NCBI RefSeq assembly: GCF_030848805.1
Contig: NC_092358.1
Location: 23,771,832 to 23,835,831 of the forward strand
Direction: 5' to 3'
Source: Temnothorax longispinosus
Taxonomy: Eukaryota > Arthropoda > Insecta > Hymenoptera > Formicidae
Length of the DNA stretch: 64,000 nucleotides
Both the position numbers and the translations under genes were made by a program. The notes below the pieces were generated by a model. It searched no databases and was not told the DNA's origin. It was given only the letters and a program-made list of their open reading frames with translations. Of this stretch, positions 51,723 to 63,867 are shown one piece after another. Within the stretch, counting starts at the first letter, position 1. Each line of letters opens with the position of its first letter.

Positions 51723-54700
51723 TTACATTACGTAAACTTTTTCGATCTTTTTAAATGGGAATACTTCTTTGGTCTTTGGGCAAATCACTGTACCGTTATT
51801 TTCTTGAGCCATCTTTTCCAATGCCTACAACAAAAATTATAAGTGCAAATATATGTATATTAAAAAAAAAACTACACTCATCTAACATTTTCTCAAATAC
51901 ATATTATGAAATAAATTTTAAAATCAATTATGATATATAATTAAAATTAAATTTTTGTCAAAAATTAAATCATTGAAAAAAAAATGCATATTTATAATTA
52001 ATACATATGCGCAATTGACTAAAATTAACATGTATAGAACACAATACACATACACATGTACATACATAGTGCATGCATCAATCTTCCTTGTATAATACGT
52101 TTAATACTGTAATAATTAATATTTTTATTCGAAATTACTTTAATACTCTACATTGACGTCATATTGATATTATATTATCTTTAGGCCATTTATTTTACTA
52201 GCATTACTCTTTTCAATACTTTGAAATATTGATATTTTAAGAGTTATAACATTTTTTAATTATTATTTAACTTATTAATGTTTTAATAATTTAACTTACT
52301 TGTTCACCATATACATATCCATTCGGCATCATCATAGGCTGATTATATTCATTTAGTGGTTTCCCACTTATACTGCAAACGAGTCGTGATTGTGAGCAGT
52401 GAGCGAAAGGCAACGGTGCGGCTAATTCATTCAATGCTTCGTTGCAAACTGGACAACTAGGATTTCGGCCTTCCTTATTAGCACTATAACATTGGGGAGT
52501 CTTAAGAGCTGACAGACCGGCTTGCAGAGCTACCGTGAATACGCTCTGACTCGCTAACTGAAACAGTCTGTAGTTTTCTTGCCGAAATGTCTCGATCAGC
52601 TTATCCCATCTGTAGACAAATTTTTATGAATTATTATTGATTTATATAAATCGAATAAACTATTATATAATTTTTATATTATTACGAGATTTTTCAACTT
52701 TGTATAACGAATTAAATACGATAACAATGTCAGTTTATAAATGGCAAATGTATAAACAAACCTCTTTTCATCCAGTAGATCTTTATAAGGACTCAAGTAT
52801 GCGTGGGCCGGGAAGGCCAACTGGCCCATGCAGCACTGAATCTCCTGCAGCTGATAATCGTCATAGTTAGCAAAGTATTTGCGAGCATGCTTCACCGCAT
52901 CGAGCCGCCTGTCGGTTCGCACTAATTCGATAAATTCTTGCACGCGCAAATTGAACTCCATAGTACTGCCTAGTTTTCTTAATTTCGAACGATTGTCGTG
53001 ACACCAACCGATGCATCTCGCAGTTTCGTGATTGGCTAAAGATTTCTCTACTTCCCTCGATACCATAAATACATCTGTAAATGTTCCAAAAAATACTTGG
53101 TAAACATACAAAATTTATAAAATTTTAGGAACTTGACAATTCAAAGAAATATTTTCTTAAATTTCCCTTTCTTGGGATACTTTTTCAACTCATATCGGTT
53201 TATGGTTTATGGGTTATTATCGGTTTACTATTATCAGTTTCTTTTATTAATTTTCTGAATTTTTACTTAAAAATTTACATGCCTAAATATTTCTATAATC
53301 CTACTTTTTTCCCATTACAAAAATTATATTTTTGTGAAGATGTGATTTTCTGGTATAACTTCAATATTGATCATTAATTGATGATTGATTCAATAAGATC
53401 ATTATTTCAGATAAGATAAGAGAAGTGCGACATACCAATATTTGTTAGATCTCTAAGCTCGCTGCTGTCTGCCAGTTTAGTTGCCGTTTTATAATATCCC
53501 TTGCGAAGAAAATATTCCACTAGCATTCTGTCTAATCTCTGTCGTCTCCACTGATTCACGGCACTCGGAGAGGTATTGGCATGATCCTTTAAGTGATCTA
53601 ATCTTCTTTTGCACACCATGCCGGCTTGCAATTCCTCTGCTATGGATTCCTGGGCTTTACGCTTTAGAACTTGAAGCCTGGCGACCACGCCACCGAGCAA
53701 CTTGCTGATTTCTCCTGTTGCCACATAAGATCCGTCGGTCTTCAGACTTTTCTCAAGTTCGTTAGACACCGCCTGGACATGGGACACTTCTCTGTCGAGA
53801 GTTTTCTGAGCGGAGCGGAACTTCTTATTCAGAAGCTCGTATGGAACCTGTTTTTTTTTTTAATTGCATTAATTAAATACAGATTAAGCAGATTTTGATA
53901 TATATTCTTATTAAAACATTTATTAAACACCGTATAAATATTGATCAAAGTTTCTATCACAGGAATTTAAAATAAATATGAAATAAAGCATGCGTTTAAT
54001 ATAGAAAATTGACAGACTATGTAATACATTTACACATTTATTGCATATATTTATACATAAAATATTTATCTCTTCTAAGAATTTTACTTTTAGAGATTAT
54101 TTGTTTAGATATTATTTGTTCTTCAAAGATTTGTATTTCAAAAAGTATTATTCAGGATGTTTAAAGAAAAGTGTTACATATTTTGAGAACAGATAGTATT
54201 CATCAAAACAAGAAAATATCCAGTAAACGTAGGACCTAAATCGAATACATATTAAGATGTGGGCGAATCTTTATCACATACTATATGAAGTGCTCTATGT
54301 GGTTCAATGCAATGTTCGTACGTCATTGATGGGTGTTGAATATACCAAGGCCTTTACACATTGCATTGTATTTAATGCATGCCAGCAAATCCGAAAGCAG
54401 CCGCCAGGTATATTTGCAAGGGTGAGTGATTCTCTGAGACGTAAGGCTGAAGGACGTATAATAATGAATGGGAACTACACAGAGCACTTTCTATAGTAGT
54501 CTACGATAAAGACTGGCCCATACACATATCTTAATAGGTATTTGATTAAAGACCTATATTTGCTGGACATTTTTCTCTCGTTTTAATGAATACTACCTGC
54601 TCTCAAAATATGTAACACTTTTTAACCATTCGGTTTACCTTTATTCCTAGATTTATTTTCAGAAAAATGCTTCTTTAAACATCATAAAAGATGATTACTT

Positions 54701-54852
54701 TACTTGACAAATATGTATGTGTGTGTGTGTGTACGAATTATGCGGGGTGTCAGGATAAAATTTCCAAACGGTAAAATATCTCGAAAGCATCCCGTGTAAT
54801 GAAGAAAATTTACCTTCAGCGTGGGGTGTTCGAGGCTCTTCACGTCTGACAT
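51723..54852 (-). CDS. MAEA: E3 ubiquitin-protein transferase MAEA (CTLH/GID complex)
   Basis: MAEA is a RING-like subunit that, with RMND5, forms the catalytic core of the CTLH (GID) ubiquitin ligase. Five exons: 54814-54852, 53436-53847, 52762-53074, 52300-52609 and 51723-51824, joining to 1176 nt, 391 aa (human 396). The start gives MSDVKSLEHPTLK, joined to VPYELLNKKFR. LisH is around QRLDRMLVEYFLRKGYYKTA, CTLH around MEFNLRVQEFIELVRTDRR, and CRA follows. The degenerate RING has CPVCNEAL, HCSQSRLVC, MPNGYVYG and VICPKTKEVF, ending KVYVM, like the vertebrate KVYIM end. Exon 1 is only 39 coding bases. Intron 1 contains a transposon relic. The 5' end faces CPSF1 about 1.15 kb away. Confidence 0.97.
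54153..54633. mobile_element. decayed DNA transposon with about 95-bp inverted termini in MAEA intron 1
   Basis: The left end (GTGTTACATATTTTGAGAAC from 54172) is matched by the inverse of the right end (GTGTTACATATTTTGAGAGC read on the minus strand from 54620). Inverted similarity runs about 95 bp, to GTATTCAT..AAAAC..TCCAG and ATTAAGAT. Weaker similarity extends outward to CAGGATG and CCGAATGG-like ends. The interior holds a transposase remnant (next entry). Most of the coding region is deleted, leaving about 480 bp. Confidence 0.8.
54257..54496 (+). pseudogene. C-terminal remnant of a transposase
   Basis: The last part of this open frame, QPPGIFARVSDSLRRKAEG and then NGNYTEHFL before a stop, resembles the C-terminal end of mariner-like insect transposases (PGIFERV..S..RR...C....G..FEHLL type, from memory of the family). 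The earlier part is not recognisable. No catalytic core is present, so it is inactive. Confidence 0.55.
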
Positions 54853-56007
54853 ATTGGTTAAATGCCCAAGACAATGAGGGGACAAGGAGACAGGAGACGG
54901 AGTGGAGAACGCGGAGTCGACGATCTGATTAGGTGTCAATTGCTGCACGTCGCGACGCGATATTCACGTCCATGTCAAACGCGATCGAAAGAGGAATCGA
55001 CGGCGACTGCACGGGGAGCGAACGGCTCGAAGAAGAATTGCATCCGAGCCCGAGCTCTCTTGCACTCACCCACGTCAATCCACATTCACCTCTAGTTCAC
55101 TCTTCCGTCACATGTGTCGGTTTGTTTACGCGTTAAAATTCGGCTTTTGTGTCTTTCTCTCGCGCTGACGCCTAAAGCCCGTATCAGTTCCGCATTGAAG
55201 GCCCATTGTCGGACTTTGAGAAACTCGACCAATCAGATTATCTCAAATCTCTATCCATTTTGTTCTAAAATCTAATCGAATGAATTCGAATTAACACGCG
55301 GTCCTCAATTTTCAATGTATTAGTTTGATTAATAAACTCGGATTAATTTAATCGGTGATTAATTCAATTGGCAAATGTCTGTTTCTATCAATTGTAAATT
55401 ACTTATTTTAATCTCGGATTATTTAACTTATTTTTTTTTATTTTTTTTATTTATAGAACTAGAAAAAAATAAAAAGTTAAACTAATTTTTTTTAATTCTT
55501 AGAACAAAAAAAAGGTAAAAAGTAAGTTAAATCGAGATTAATCTGCATTAATTGATAGAAATAGAAATTAATATATTGTTTACAGCAAAATTTCTAATAC
55601 ATTTATTATCTCCAAGTTAATCTTTTTTCTTACGTTTTAAAGAATAAAAATAGATAATTCTGTCCGTGTGTTAATAAAATATAAGATACTGATCGGCAAG
55701 TTAACCGTCGATAAATTAATCGGAGTTTATTCCAATAATGGATATTAAATTTCTATCTCGTTCCTAGTGCAGAGAGTGTAGTTAAAACGATATCGGTGCG
55801 TTCTGAAACTCGTTCGAACGGTCCGAAAAGGAATATTTGGTACCTAACCCTAGTTTATTGTTTAAAGTGTGACCTAACCTCCTGAGACCGCGTCGACCGT
55901 GATTTGTGCACGCTACGCTCCAGCCTTCCGGAGTCAATCTGTTCGAAGTAAAACATCTTTCCGCGGATATATCCGCGACAATTTGCGACGATCTGTGACC
56001 CCCGGTC
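54853..56007. promoter_or_regulatory. divergent MAEA-CPSF1 promoter region
   Basis: Both genes start outward from this 1155-bp interval. The MAEA side (54860-55150) and the CPSF1 side (55780-56007) are CpG-richer, with an AT-rich middle. Next to CPSF1 the words ACCTAACCCT (55842) and ACCTAACCT (55872) occur. An imperfect palindrome occupies 55382-55561. No TATA box is obvious. Confidence 0.55.
55382..55561. repeat. imperfect 180-bp palindrome, possible MITE
   Basis: TTTCTATCAATT at the left is matched by its inverse AATTGATAGAAA at the right end. Further in, TTAATCTCGGATT..TTAACTTA is matched inversely by TAAGTTAAATCGAGATTAAT. The centre is A/T homopolymer. No target duplication was seen. 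Confidence 0.5.
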
Positions 56008-59000
56008 ATGTATTCCATATGCAAAAGTACTCATCCCGCAACGGGAGTCGAGCACGCGATCACATGTCACTTCTTCAACCGTACTGAGAAATGTCTCGTT
56101 GTTGCCGGCGCGGATGTTATACGGGTGTTTCGCCTAATTCCCGACGTCGACATGACAAGAAGGGAAAAATACACAGGTACCTTTCAATTTCAATTTTTTA
56201 ACACCTTATTCCAAAGTGGCAGAATACATATTTGTATATATTTTTTCTTGCAGAAATGCGCCCCCCTAAAATGAAACTGGAGTGCTTGGCGCAGTATACT
56301 TTGCACGGGAACATCATGTCCATGCAGGCCGTTCATCTCATCGGATCGCAAAGGGATTCTCTGCTGCTCAGCTTCCGCGACGCAAAACTGTCCGTTGTCG
56401 AGTACGATCAGGACATTCATGACCTGAGGACCGTGTCGTTGCATTACTTTGAGGAGGAAGAGATAAAGGTTGCAATTTTTATAGGAACAGGCTAAGCCTA
56501 TTTCATTCTGGAAAACTAAACTTTATTTTTGAAGCTATTAATGTTTGGAGATATTTTATTTTTCAAGGAATGACACAGTACTGCAATCTGTTTATTTCCA
56601 GTCACACAGAGATTAAATTTGTGTTTTAAATACTTTGTTTTTATCAATATTCTTTGATTCAAAATTTCTAATGTTATATGTGGGATGACAATTCTAGGAA
56701 TTGAACTTGGATCTCTTGCTTGGCAAGCGATTGCTCTAACGCTGAGCTATCCAACCCAAATTTAATTCTTAGCGATATACAAATATCTCTAGCTTGCATT
56801 TTATTTGACTAGGATGGATGGACGAATCATCATCATATACCGATAGTAAGAGTGGATCCTGAAGGAAGATGCGCAGTAATGTTGATATTCGGTAGAAAAC
56901 TGGTTGTGCTACCTTTTCGTAAGGACCCCAGTCTTGATGACGGTGACTTACTTGACACTGCGAAATTATCGTCTTCCAATAAGACTCCAATATTGTCCTC
57001 ATACATGATAGTATTGAAAACACTGGAGGAGAAGATGGATAATGTGATAGACTTACAGTTTCTGCATGGATATTATGAACCTACACTATTAATTTTATAC
57101 GAACCAGTAAGAACATTCTCAGGGTAAGGATCAGTTTTATATTAACCAAGTAAATAAGAGATTAATATCCATCAATCATGAATTATTGTGATCTGTGTAT
57201 ACAGGCGTATCGCGGTGAGACAGGATACTTGCGCAATGGTTGCCATATCTTTGAATATTCAGCAAAGGGTTCATCCTATCATTTGGTCAGTCTCCAATTT
57301 GCCGTTTGACTGTTACCAAGCTGTACCTGTGAAGAAACCGCTGGGTGGCACCTTGATAATGGCAGTCAACTCGCTTATTTATTTGAATCAAAGCATACCA
57401 CCTTATGGAGTATCACTTAATAGTTTAGCAGACACAAGTACAAATTTCCCATTAAGTAAGCAGAATTTCCAGTAGTATTATGTACAATTTATGATGTCCA
57501 TGTATTAATTATTAAATATGTACTCGTTACTTTGGTTTATTATTGCAGAGCCGCAGGAAGGAGTAAAGATGAGTTTGGAAGGAGCGCAGGTAGCATTTAT
57601 ATCTGCGGATCGTTTAGTTATTTCTTTGAAAAGTGGAGAACTCTATGTTTTGTCTCTCTTTGCCGACAGTATGCGATCTGTGCGTGGATTTCACTTTGAC
57701 AAGGCTGCTGCTAGTGTGTTAACATCATGTGTAAGCATTCGTACTTGATTTTTAATCGCTATATATGTATGCAAATATCTATCTTTTCGATAGCATGTAT
57801 AGTTACGTTATATATTTGTTATATTTTAGGTATGTATGTGCGAGGATAATTATCTTTTCCTCGGGTCTCGACTTGGTAATTCGTTACTATTGCGATTCAC
57901 GGAGAAGGAACCGGAAACTTTGAAAAATCTGAATGGTGGTGAGATTACCATTGAAGAAAATGAAAGTGAAGAAACTCCAGCTAAGAAGGCGAAGCAAGAC
58001 TTTCTTGGCGACTGGATGGCGTCGGATGTATTGGATATCAAAGATCCAGAAGAGTTAGAAGTGTATGGTAGCGAAACTCATACATCTATTCAGATCACTT
58101 CATATATTTTTGAGGTACCAGCAACTTTTCTTATTTATTATACATGATATATTCTCTGTCGTATATTAATTTCAATTTTTTATTTCTTTTGTATCAATCG
58201 CAATCAATTTTTTATTCGTAGGTATGTGACAGTTTATTGAACATTGGACCATGTGGAAATATTTCTATGGGAGAACCAGCCTTCCTGTCGGAAGAATTTC
58301 TACAGAATCAAGACCCTGATGTAGAACTTGTGACGACATCCGGATATGGAAAGAATGGTGCACTTTGCGTATTGCAACGTTCTATACGTCCTCAGGTAAT
58401 ATTAAAGCATACTTACATATTATATGTGTAGACAATTTATATTCTAAATTTTAATATATTGATTGCTACGGTAAAATTAAATTTATATTATTTATTATAC
58501 ATTTTCTCTCTTTCAAGTTTCTTGAATATTTAATTTAGACAAAGCTAATGCTTGTTTTAATCGAGAGAAAAACATTTGATTATAGAATTTGTAGAACTTG
58601 TGTACATTTTTAGGAAAGAATAATTAATTCTAGATTAACCAGAGAAAGTTGATGATTATCTATTATTAAAATTAATGTTGCAAATTATAAGACGCCACAT
58701 TTGCTGAAAGTATAATTGTGTTCTAATAAATCTCTTTAATAAAAATAGGTTGTGACAACATTTGAGCTTCCTGGCTGTGAAGACATGTGGACTGTCATTG
58801 GCACATTAAATAACGATGAAATCAAGACGGAAGCAGAAGGATCTCACGCTTTCTTGATATTGAGTCAAGAAGATTCAACTATGGTATAATAATATTTTTA
58901 ATATAACATTTAAGTGTTGCTTTATGTCTTAGATGATAATTAATACTTAATTTGTAATATAATTCATTCACAGATTCTGCAAACCGGTCAAGAGATTAAT

Positions 59001-60030
59001 GAGGTAGATCAGAGTGGATTCAGTACACAGGGGAGTACAGTATTCGCCGGTAATCTTGGTGCTAACCGATACATTGTACAAGTTACTCAAATGGGAGTGC
59101 GTCTTTTGCAAGGCATTGAACAAGTATGCACATTAACCCTTAAATATTCATTAGGTTGATTTTATTTGAGCGGTTTTTGCTTTTGTTTATTATTTTTTTT
59201 ATGAAAAAAAAAAAAAACTAATCTCGTATAAAATCTTTGTTATAAACTGGAAATAGAATACTCAATATCTTTATTAATTGACAATCCTCAGATATGATTT
59301 ATTGTGAATTTAAATATTTCATTCAATACAAATTTTGCAAACAGAAGCAAAGTAATGATATTTTCATGTTATTTCTTTGATTTATGCGTTTATTTCTTCG
59401 TTAATTTTACCGTTAAATAAATACATTTGCATTTTTATACAATATTAACTTTTATATATTTATTATTAATTACAGATTCAACATATGCCTATAGATCTTG
59501 GCTGTCCAATTGTGCATGCAAGTTGTGCCGATCCATACGTAGCGTTACTCTCGGAAGACGGACAAGTGATGTTATTGACACTTAGAGAAGTAAGAGGCAC
59601 AGCAAGATTGCATGCTCAAACTGCCAATCTACTGTTTGTAAGTTGATAATAATTAATGTTACATAAATAATACACGAACTATTCTTGAAATCTATACTAC
59701 TTGTATGTGTATATCTTTAGCGGCCGCAGATAGAGGCATTATGCGCTTATAGAGACGTAAGCGGGATTTTTACAACGCAATTACTTGAGAATGCAGACGA
59801 TGAGCAGACTGAAGAAGAATATAATGTAGAGGAACCGTCCGTACTTAGCAATATCGATAATGAAGACGATCTATTGTACGGCGATGCCCCAGCATTCCAA
59901 ATGCCTGCACCATCATATCCAAAAGCATCAGATGGAACTGCTAAAAAACTACCTTGGTAAAATTATTTAGCCATTCGTTACACAGCGTGTTTCTAAAGTA
60001 TTTGGCTGAACTTGTTATATTTCACAAACG

Positions 60031-60068
<38 letters not shown>

Positions 60069-63000
60069 ATTAGAATTTTAGAAGAGACAAAATATTCGAC
60101 CAAATATTTTTTAAGTACATCCTATATCTTTGATATAAAAAGGATAGCGTATCAATATACATTTTCGTGATACGAATTTTTGTAATAGGTGGCAAAGGCA
60201 TTTGCAAGAAATTAAATCCACGTACTGGCTACTTGTATATAGAGACAGTGGGACGCTGGAAATCTACTCCTTACCTGATTTACGATTATCTTATCTTATT
60301 CGCAACTTTGGCTTCGGCCAGTATGTATTGCACGACAGTATGGAATCCACAACTTTGCAATCAACGCCACTCAATGAAATTCCCCACCCTGATATGCAGG
60401 TAATTTATCTACAAATGTGTCTCTTGGTATGTGAAAATCTTAAAAATCTTATGCTCTTAACAAATATATATTTTTATAGGTCCGTGAAATTCTGATGGTT
60501 GCTCTAGGACATCATGGAAGTCGACCGATGCTCTTAGTACGTCTCGACTCAGAATTGCAAATATATCAAGCTTACAGGTATCCAAAGGGATATCTAAAAC
60601 TGAGGTTTAAGAAATTGGACCATGGAATAATTCCGGGACGTTTAAGGTTCGAGTAATTTTAACATATATGCTACTATAATTTCTAATATAATATAGAATA
60701 GTAATTTTAATATAATAATTACTACATTATATATAACATATTTAAAAATAACTATTACTGTACTACTGTTTATTTTTTTCCATTAAAATGGAGCTTGTAT
60801 TTAAAAAAAGCTCTTTTATTTAAGTTATTTAAGTAAAACAATTTTTAACTGAATTTCCTCCACAGTCCAAGACCCAAGGAGGAAGATATCCCAAGGAACA
60901 CGAGCGACTCTCGCATTTGCGTGATGCGTTACTTTAGCAATATCGCCGGATATAATGGAGTATTTATCTGCAGCGATTATCCACATTGGATATTTTTGAC
61001 TGGACGTGGTGAATTACGCACACATCCAATGGGCATTGATGGCTCCGTCACATCTTTCGCTGCTTTTAATAATATTAATTGTCCTCAAGGTTTCCTGTAC
61101 TTTAATAGAAAGGTATAACGTTGTTTTCAATATATATTTCATAATAAGTAAGATAAGATGACACAGATCTCATTTTCCAGGAAGAGCTACGGATATGCGT
61201 TTTACCAACTCATTTATCGTACGACGCTCCGTGGCCAGTTAGAAAAGTTCCCTTACGATGTACCCCGCATTTTGTTACGTACCATCTCGAAAGCAAGACC
61301 TACTGCGTTATAACAAGCACAGCTGAACCTCTGAAAAGTTACTACAGATTTAACGGCGAAGACAAGGTATTGACAAATAAATTTTATTTTTTTTTATTTT
61401 TTAGAATATTTATCAATATCTATGTATCAAATATTTAGAGTACCAAATTTAGAGACACTAAAAATTAATATTGACAAATGCATTTTTTATCAATTAGGAA
61501 TTTACGGAAGAGGAACGCCCAGAAAGGTTTCTTTATCCATCTCAAGAACAATTTTCCATTGTGCTATTTTCTCCGGTTTCATGGGAAACTATTCCCAATA
61601 CAAAAATCGAGCTGGACCAATGGGAACATGTCACTTGTTTAAAGAACGTATCTCTGGCTTATGAAGGAACAAGATCTGGTTTGAAAGGTTACATAGTATT
61701 AGGAACAAATTATAATTACGGCGAAGATATCACAAGCAGAGGACGAGTGAGTTCTATATTTATATAGAAAATATTTTCAAGTTTTATCAGTTAATGATTT
61801 TATTTTTAAAATTTTCAGATTCTTATATTCGACATAATTGAAGTAGTACCTGAGCCTGGCCAGCCATTAACTAAAAATAGATTTAAACAGATTTATGCGA
61901 AGGAACAAAAGGGACCTATAACTGCTATAACACAAGTATCAGGATTCTTAGTCTCAGCTGTTGGACAAAAGGTATTCCCTCTTGATTCACTTCTACGAGA
62001 ATTGCGTCCATTGTAAATGGCATTAAACATTGTTTTGTTGCAGATATATATTTGGCAATTAAAAGATAACGATCTTGTCGGAGTCGCTTTTATTGATACC
62101 CAAATCTACATCCATCAAATGCTAAGTATTAAAAGTCTTATTCTGATAGCCGACGTTTACAAATCCATTAGTTTGCTGAGATTTCAGGAAGAATATAGGA
62201 CACTCTCTCTTGTCAGCAGAGTGAGTATGATTTATTTTGGATGTACATAAATTACATATTTATGAATGCATTCAAAATATATAATTTATTTTGTTACAGG
62301 ATTTTAGACCTGCGGAAGTATACACAATAGAGTATTTAATTGATAATACAAATTTAGGTTTTGTTGTGGCTGATGGGGAGAGCAATTTAGCTTTATTTAT
62401 GTATCAACCGGAGTCCAGAGAAAGTCTGGGAGGTCAAAAGCTAATTAGAAAGGCGGATTTTCATCTAGGACAAAAAGTAAACACTTTCTTTCGTATTAGA
62501 TGTAGAGTCACCGATCCTGCAAATGACAAGAAACAGTTTTCCGGAGCTGATAAAAGACATGTTACTATGTACGGTAAGTCGAAAAGTGTATTTTAGAAAT
62601 AGCAATAACCCTTTAATGGAATATTTTTGAAATATTCAAGTATTTTTTGCATGCGAATATATCTCTTCTTACATTTTAGCATCGTTGGACGGCAGCCTTG
62701 GTTATATTCTACCAGTACCAGAAAAAACATATCGGAGATTACTTATGTTACAAAACGTGCTGGTCACACATATCTGTCACATTGCAGGCTTGAATCCAAA
62801 AGCTTATCGGCAAGTTTCAATTAAAAATTTATATAGATATTATACATTTGTTAATTCCTTTACTTGCTACTTTAATTATTTGAATTTTTGAGAATATTAT
62901 TAACATAGAAATCTTTTTCTTTTATTTAGCACGTATAAAAGTTACGTACGAAATCAAGGGAATCCGGCAAGGGGCATCATTGATGGCGATTTGGTTTGGC

Positions 63001-63116
63001 GTTACCTCTTCTTACCCAACAATGAGAAAGCAGATTTGGCAAAGAAAATTGGAACGCGCGTTCAAGAGATTATTGAAGATATTACTGAGATTGATCGGCA
63101 AACGGCCCATTTTTAA
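56008..63116 (+). CDS. CPSF1: cleavage and polyadenylation specificity factor subunit 1 (CPSF160)
   Basis: CPSF1 is the scaffold of the nuclear mRNA polyadenylation specificity factor, holding WDR33 and CPSF30 for AAUAAA recognition. Twenty-one exons close in frame to 4251 nt, 1416 aa: 56008-56176, 56254-56468, 56813-57123, 57205-57455, 57549-57730, 57830-58114, 58222-58395, 58749-58883, 58974-59123, 59476-59637, 59721-59956, 60189-60399, 60480-60646, 60866-61112, 61181-61366, 61498-61746, 61819-61971, 62044-62220, 62300-62573, 62680-62809 and 62930-63116. The start MYSICKSTHPATGVEHAITC and the end ETDR-like EIDRQTAHF match the family. The N-terminal MMS1/beta-propeller region, an acidic linker (59780-59880) and the C-terminal CPSF_A region (GQKIYIWQLKDNDLVGVAF) are visible. 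The last intron has a GC donor. Intron 2 holds a tRNA-derived sequence. The length is close to human (1443). Confidence 0.98.
56682..56757 (-). pseudogene. tRNA-derived sequence, anticodon GCC (Gly-like), in CPSF1 intron 2
   Basis: On the minus strand, GGGTTGG is followed by an A box (TAGCTCAGCGTTAGAGC) with a 4-bp D stem GCTC/GAGC. The anticodon loop is TTGCCAA, anticodon GCC, and the B box is AGTTCAATTCC. The anticodon stem (ATCGC/GCAAG) and T stem each have two mismatches, and the 7 bases after the T arm do not pair with the acceptor. It is therefore a tRNA pseudogene or the head of a SINE, antisense to CPSF1, rather than a working tRNA. Confidence 0.65.
59124..59475 (+). other. CPSF1 intron 9
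   Basis: A 352-bp AT-rich intron with a GTATGC donor and an AATTACAG acceptor, containing an A(12) run near 59205. Nothing else was seen. Confidence 0.9.
60027..60066. repeat. (ATT)n microsatellite in CPSF1 intron 11
   Basis: About twelve ATT units. Confidence 0.9.
62810..62929 (+). other. GC-AG intron of CPSF1
   Basis: The exon ends ..GCTTATCG, followed by GCAAGT. The acceptor is TTTATTTAG before CACGTATAAAAG. Joining CG to C restores the arginine codon and the frame that continues to the conserved C-terminus. No nearby GT donor gives this frame. Confidence 0.85.
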
Positions 63117-63800
63117 TTGCAATTGTATTATATTTTTATATTTATATAGCCAATTTATTATTTTTATATTGAAAATAGCATAAGATATAAAACTCTGCCT
63201 GTAGCATTATTAAATGTTACATGTATGAATAGTATGTACATCCTGAAATGATCACAGCATTGCACAATTATCTTGCAATTGTTTAACTCATACATCATGT
63301 TATATTATTGATTGAACCTAAATTTGTTGCACTTTAATATCAAACAATACTAAACGGACATATAATTTATTTTATTTTATTACATAAAAAATGATAGTGC
63401 TTTATGATAATTTTTTGCCACATAGGCTGATGAATTTATTTATGCACAATTAAATTAAGTAATAGAAATATATTGCGTCACTATGACGACATATCTTTTC
63501 AAAAATGCATCAATCATTTATGTCGCCTTCATCATTGGCCAGAAAGAGTATCGTCGAAAGACGGTTAACTTTACGAAGAGAGACTCAAAAATGTACGTAC
63601 TACTCAAAAATCTTGTAATTAATATGTACAGATGTAAAATAAAATTTACCAATTTTTTAAATAAATGAACGATTCATATAAAGATAGTTACATGAGAAAG
63701 CTCTATTATAGACTAAAACTTCCCTGAGATTACACAGTTTCATATTACTTATTATTGATCAAACAATTCTTGAAAGCTAGTTGTATTGTCAAGTTCCTTG
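63117..63800. other. CPSF1 3' flank
   Basis: AT-rich. It should contain the CPSF1 3' UTR; AATAAA words occur near 63640 and 63658. No gene was seen. Confidence 0.5.
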
Positions 63801-63867
63801 AAAATCGTTCTTCTCTTTTTCTCATATTTCTTTAAAAAAGTTTTTAAGTTAGATTTTGTGAAGTATC

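Noticed and set aside
62811..62891. Extension of CPSF1 past KAYR into QVSIKNLYRYY
   Set aside because: It is intron sequence after a GC donor. The true continuation, TYKSYVRNQGNPARG, is conserved and in frame.
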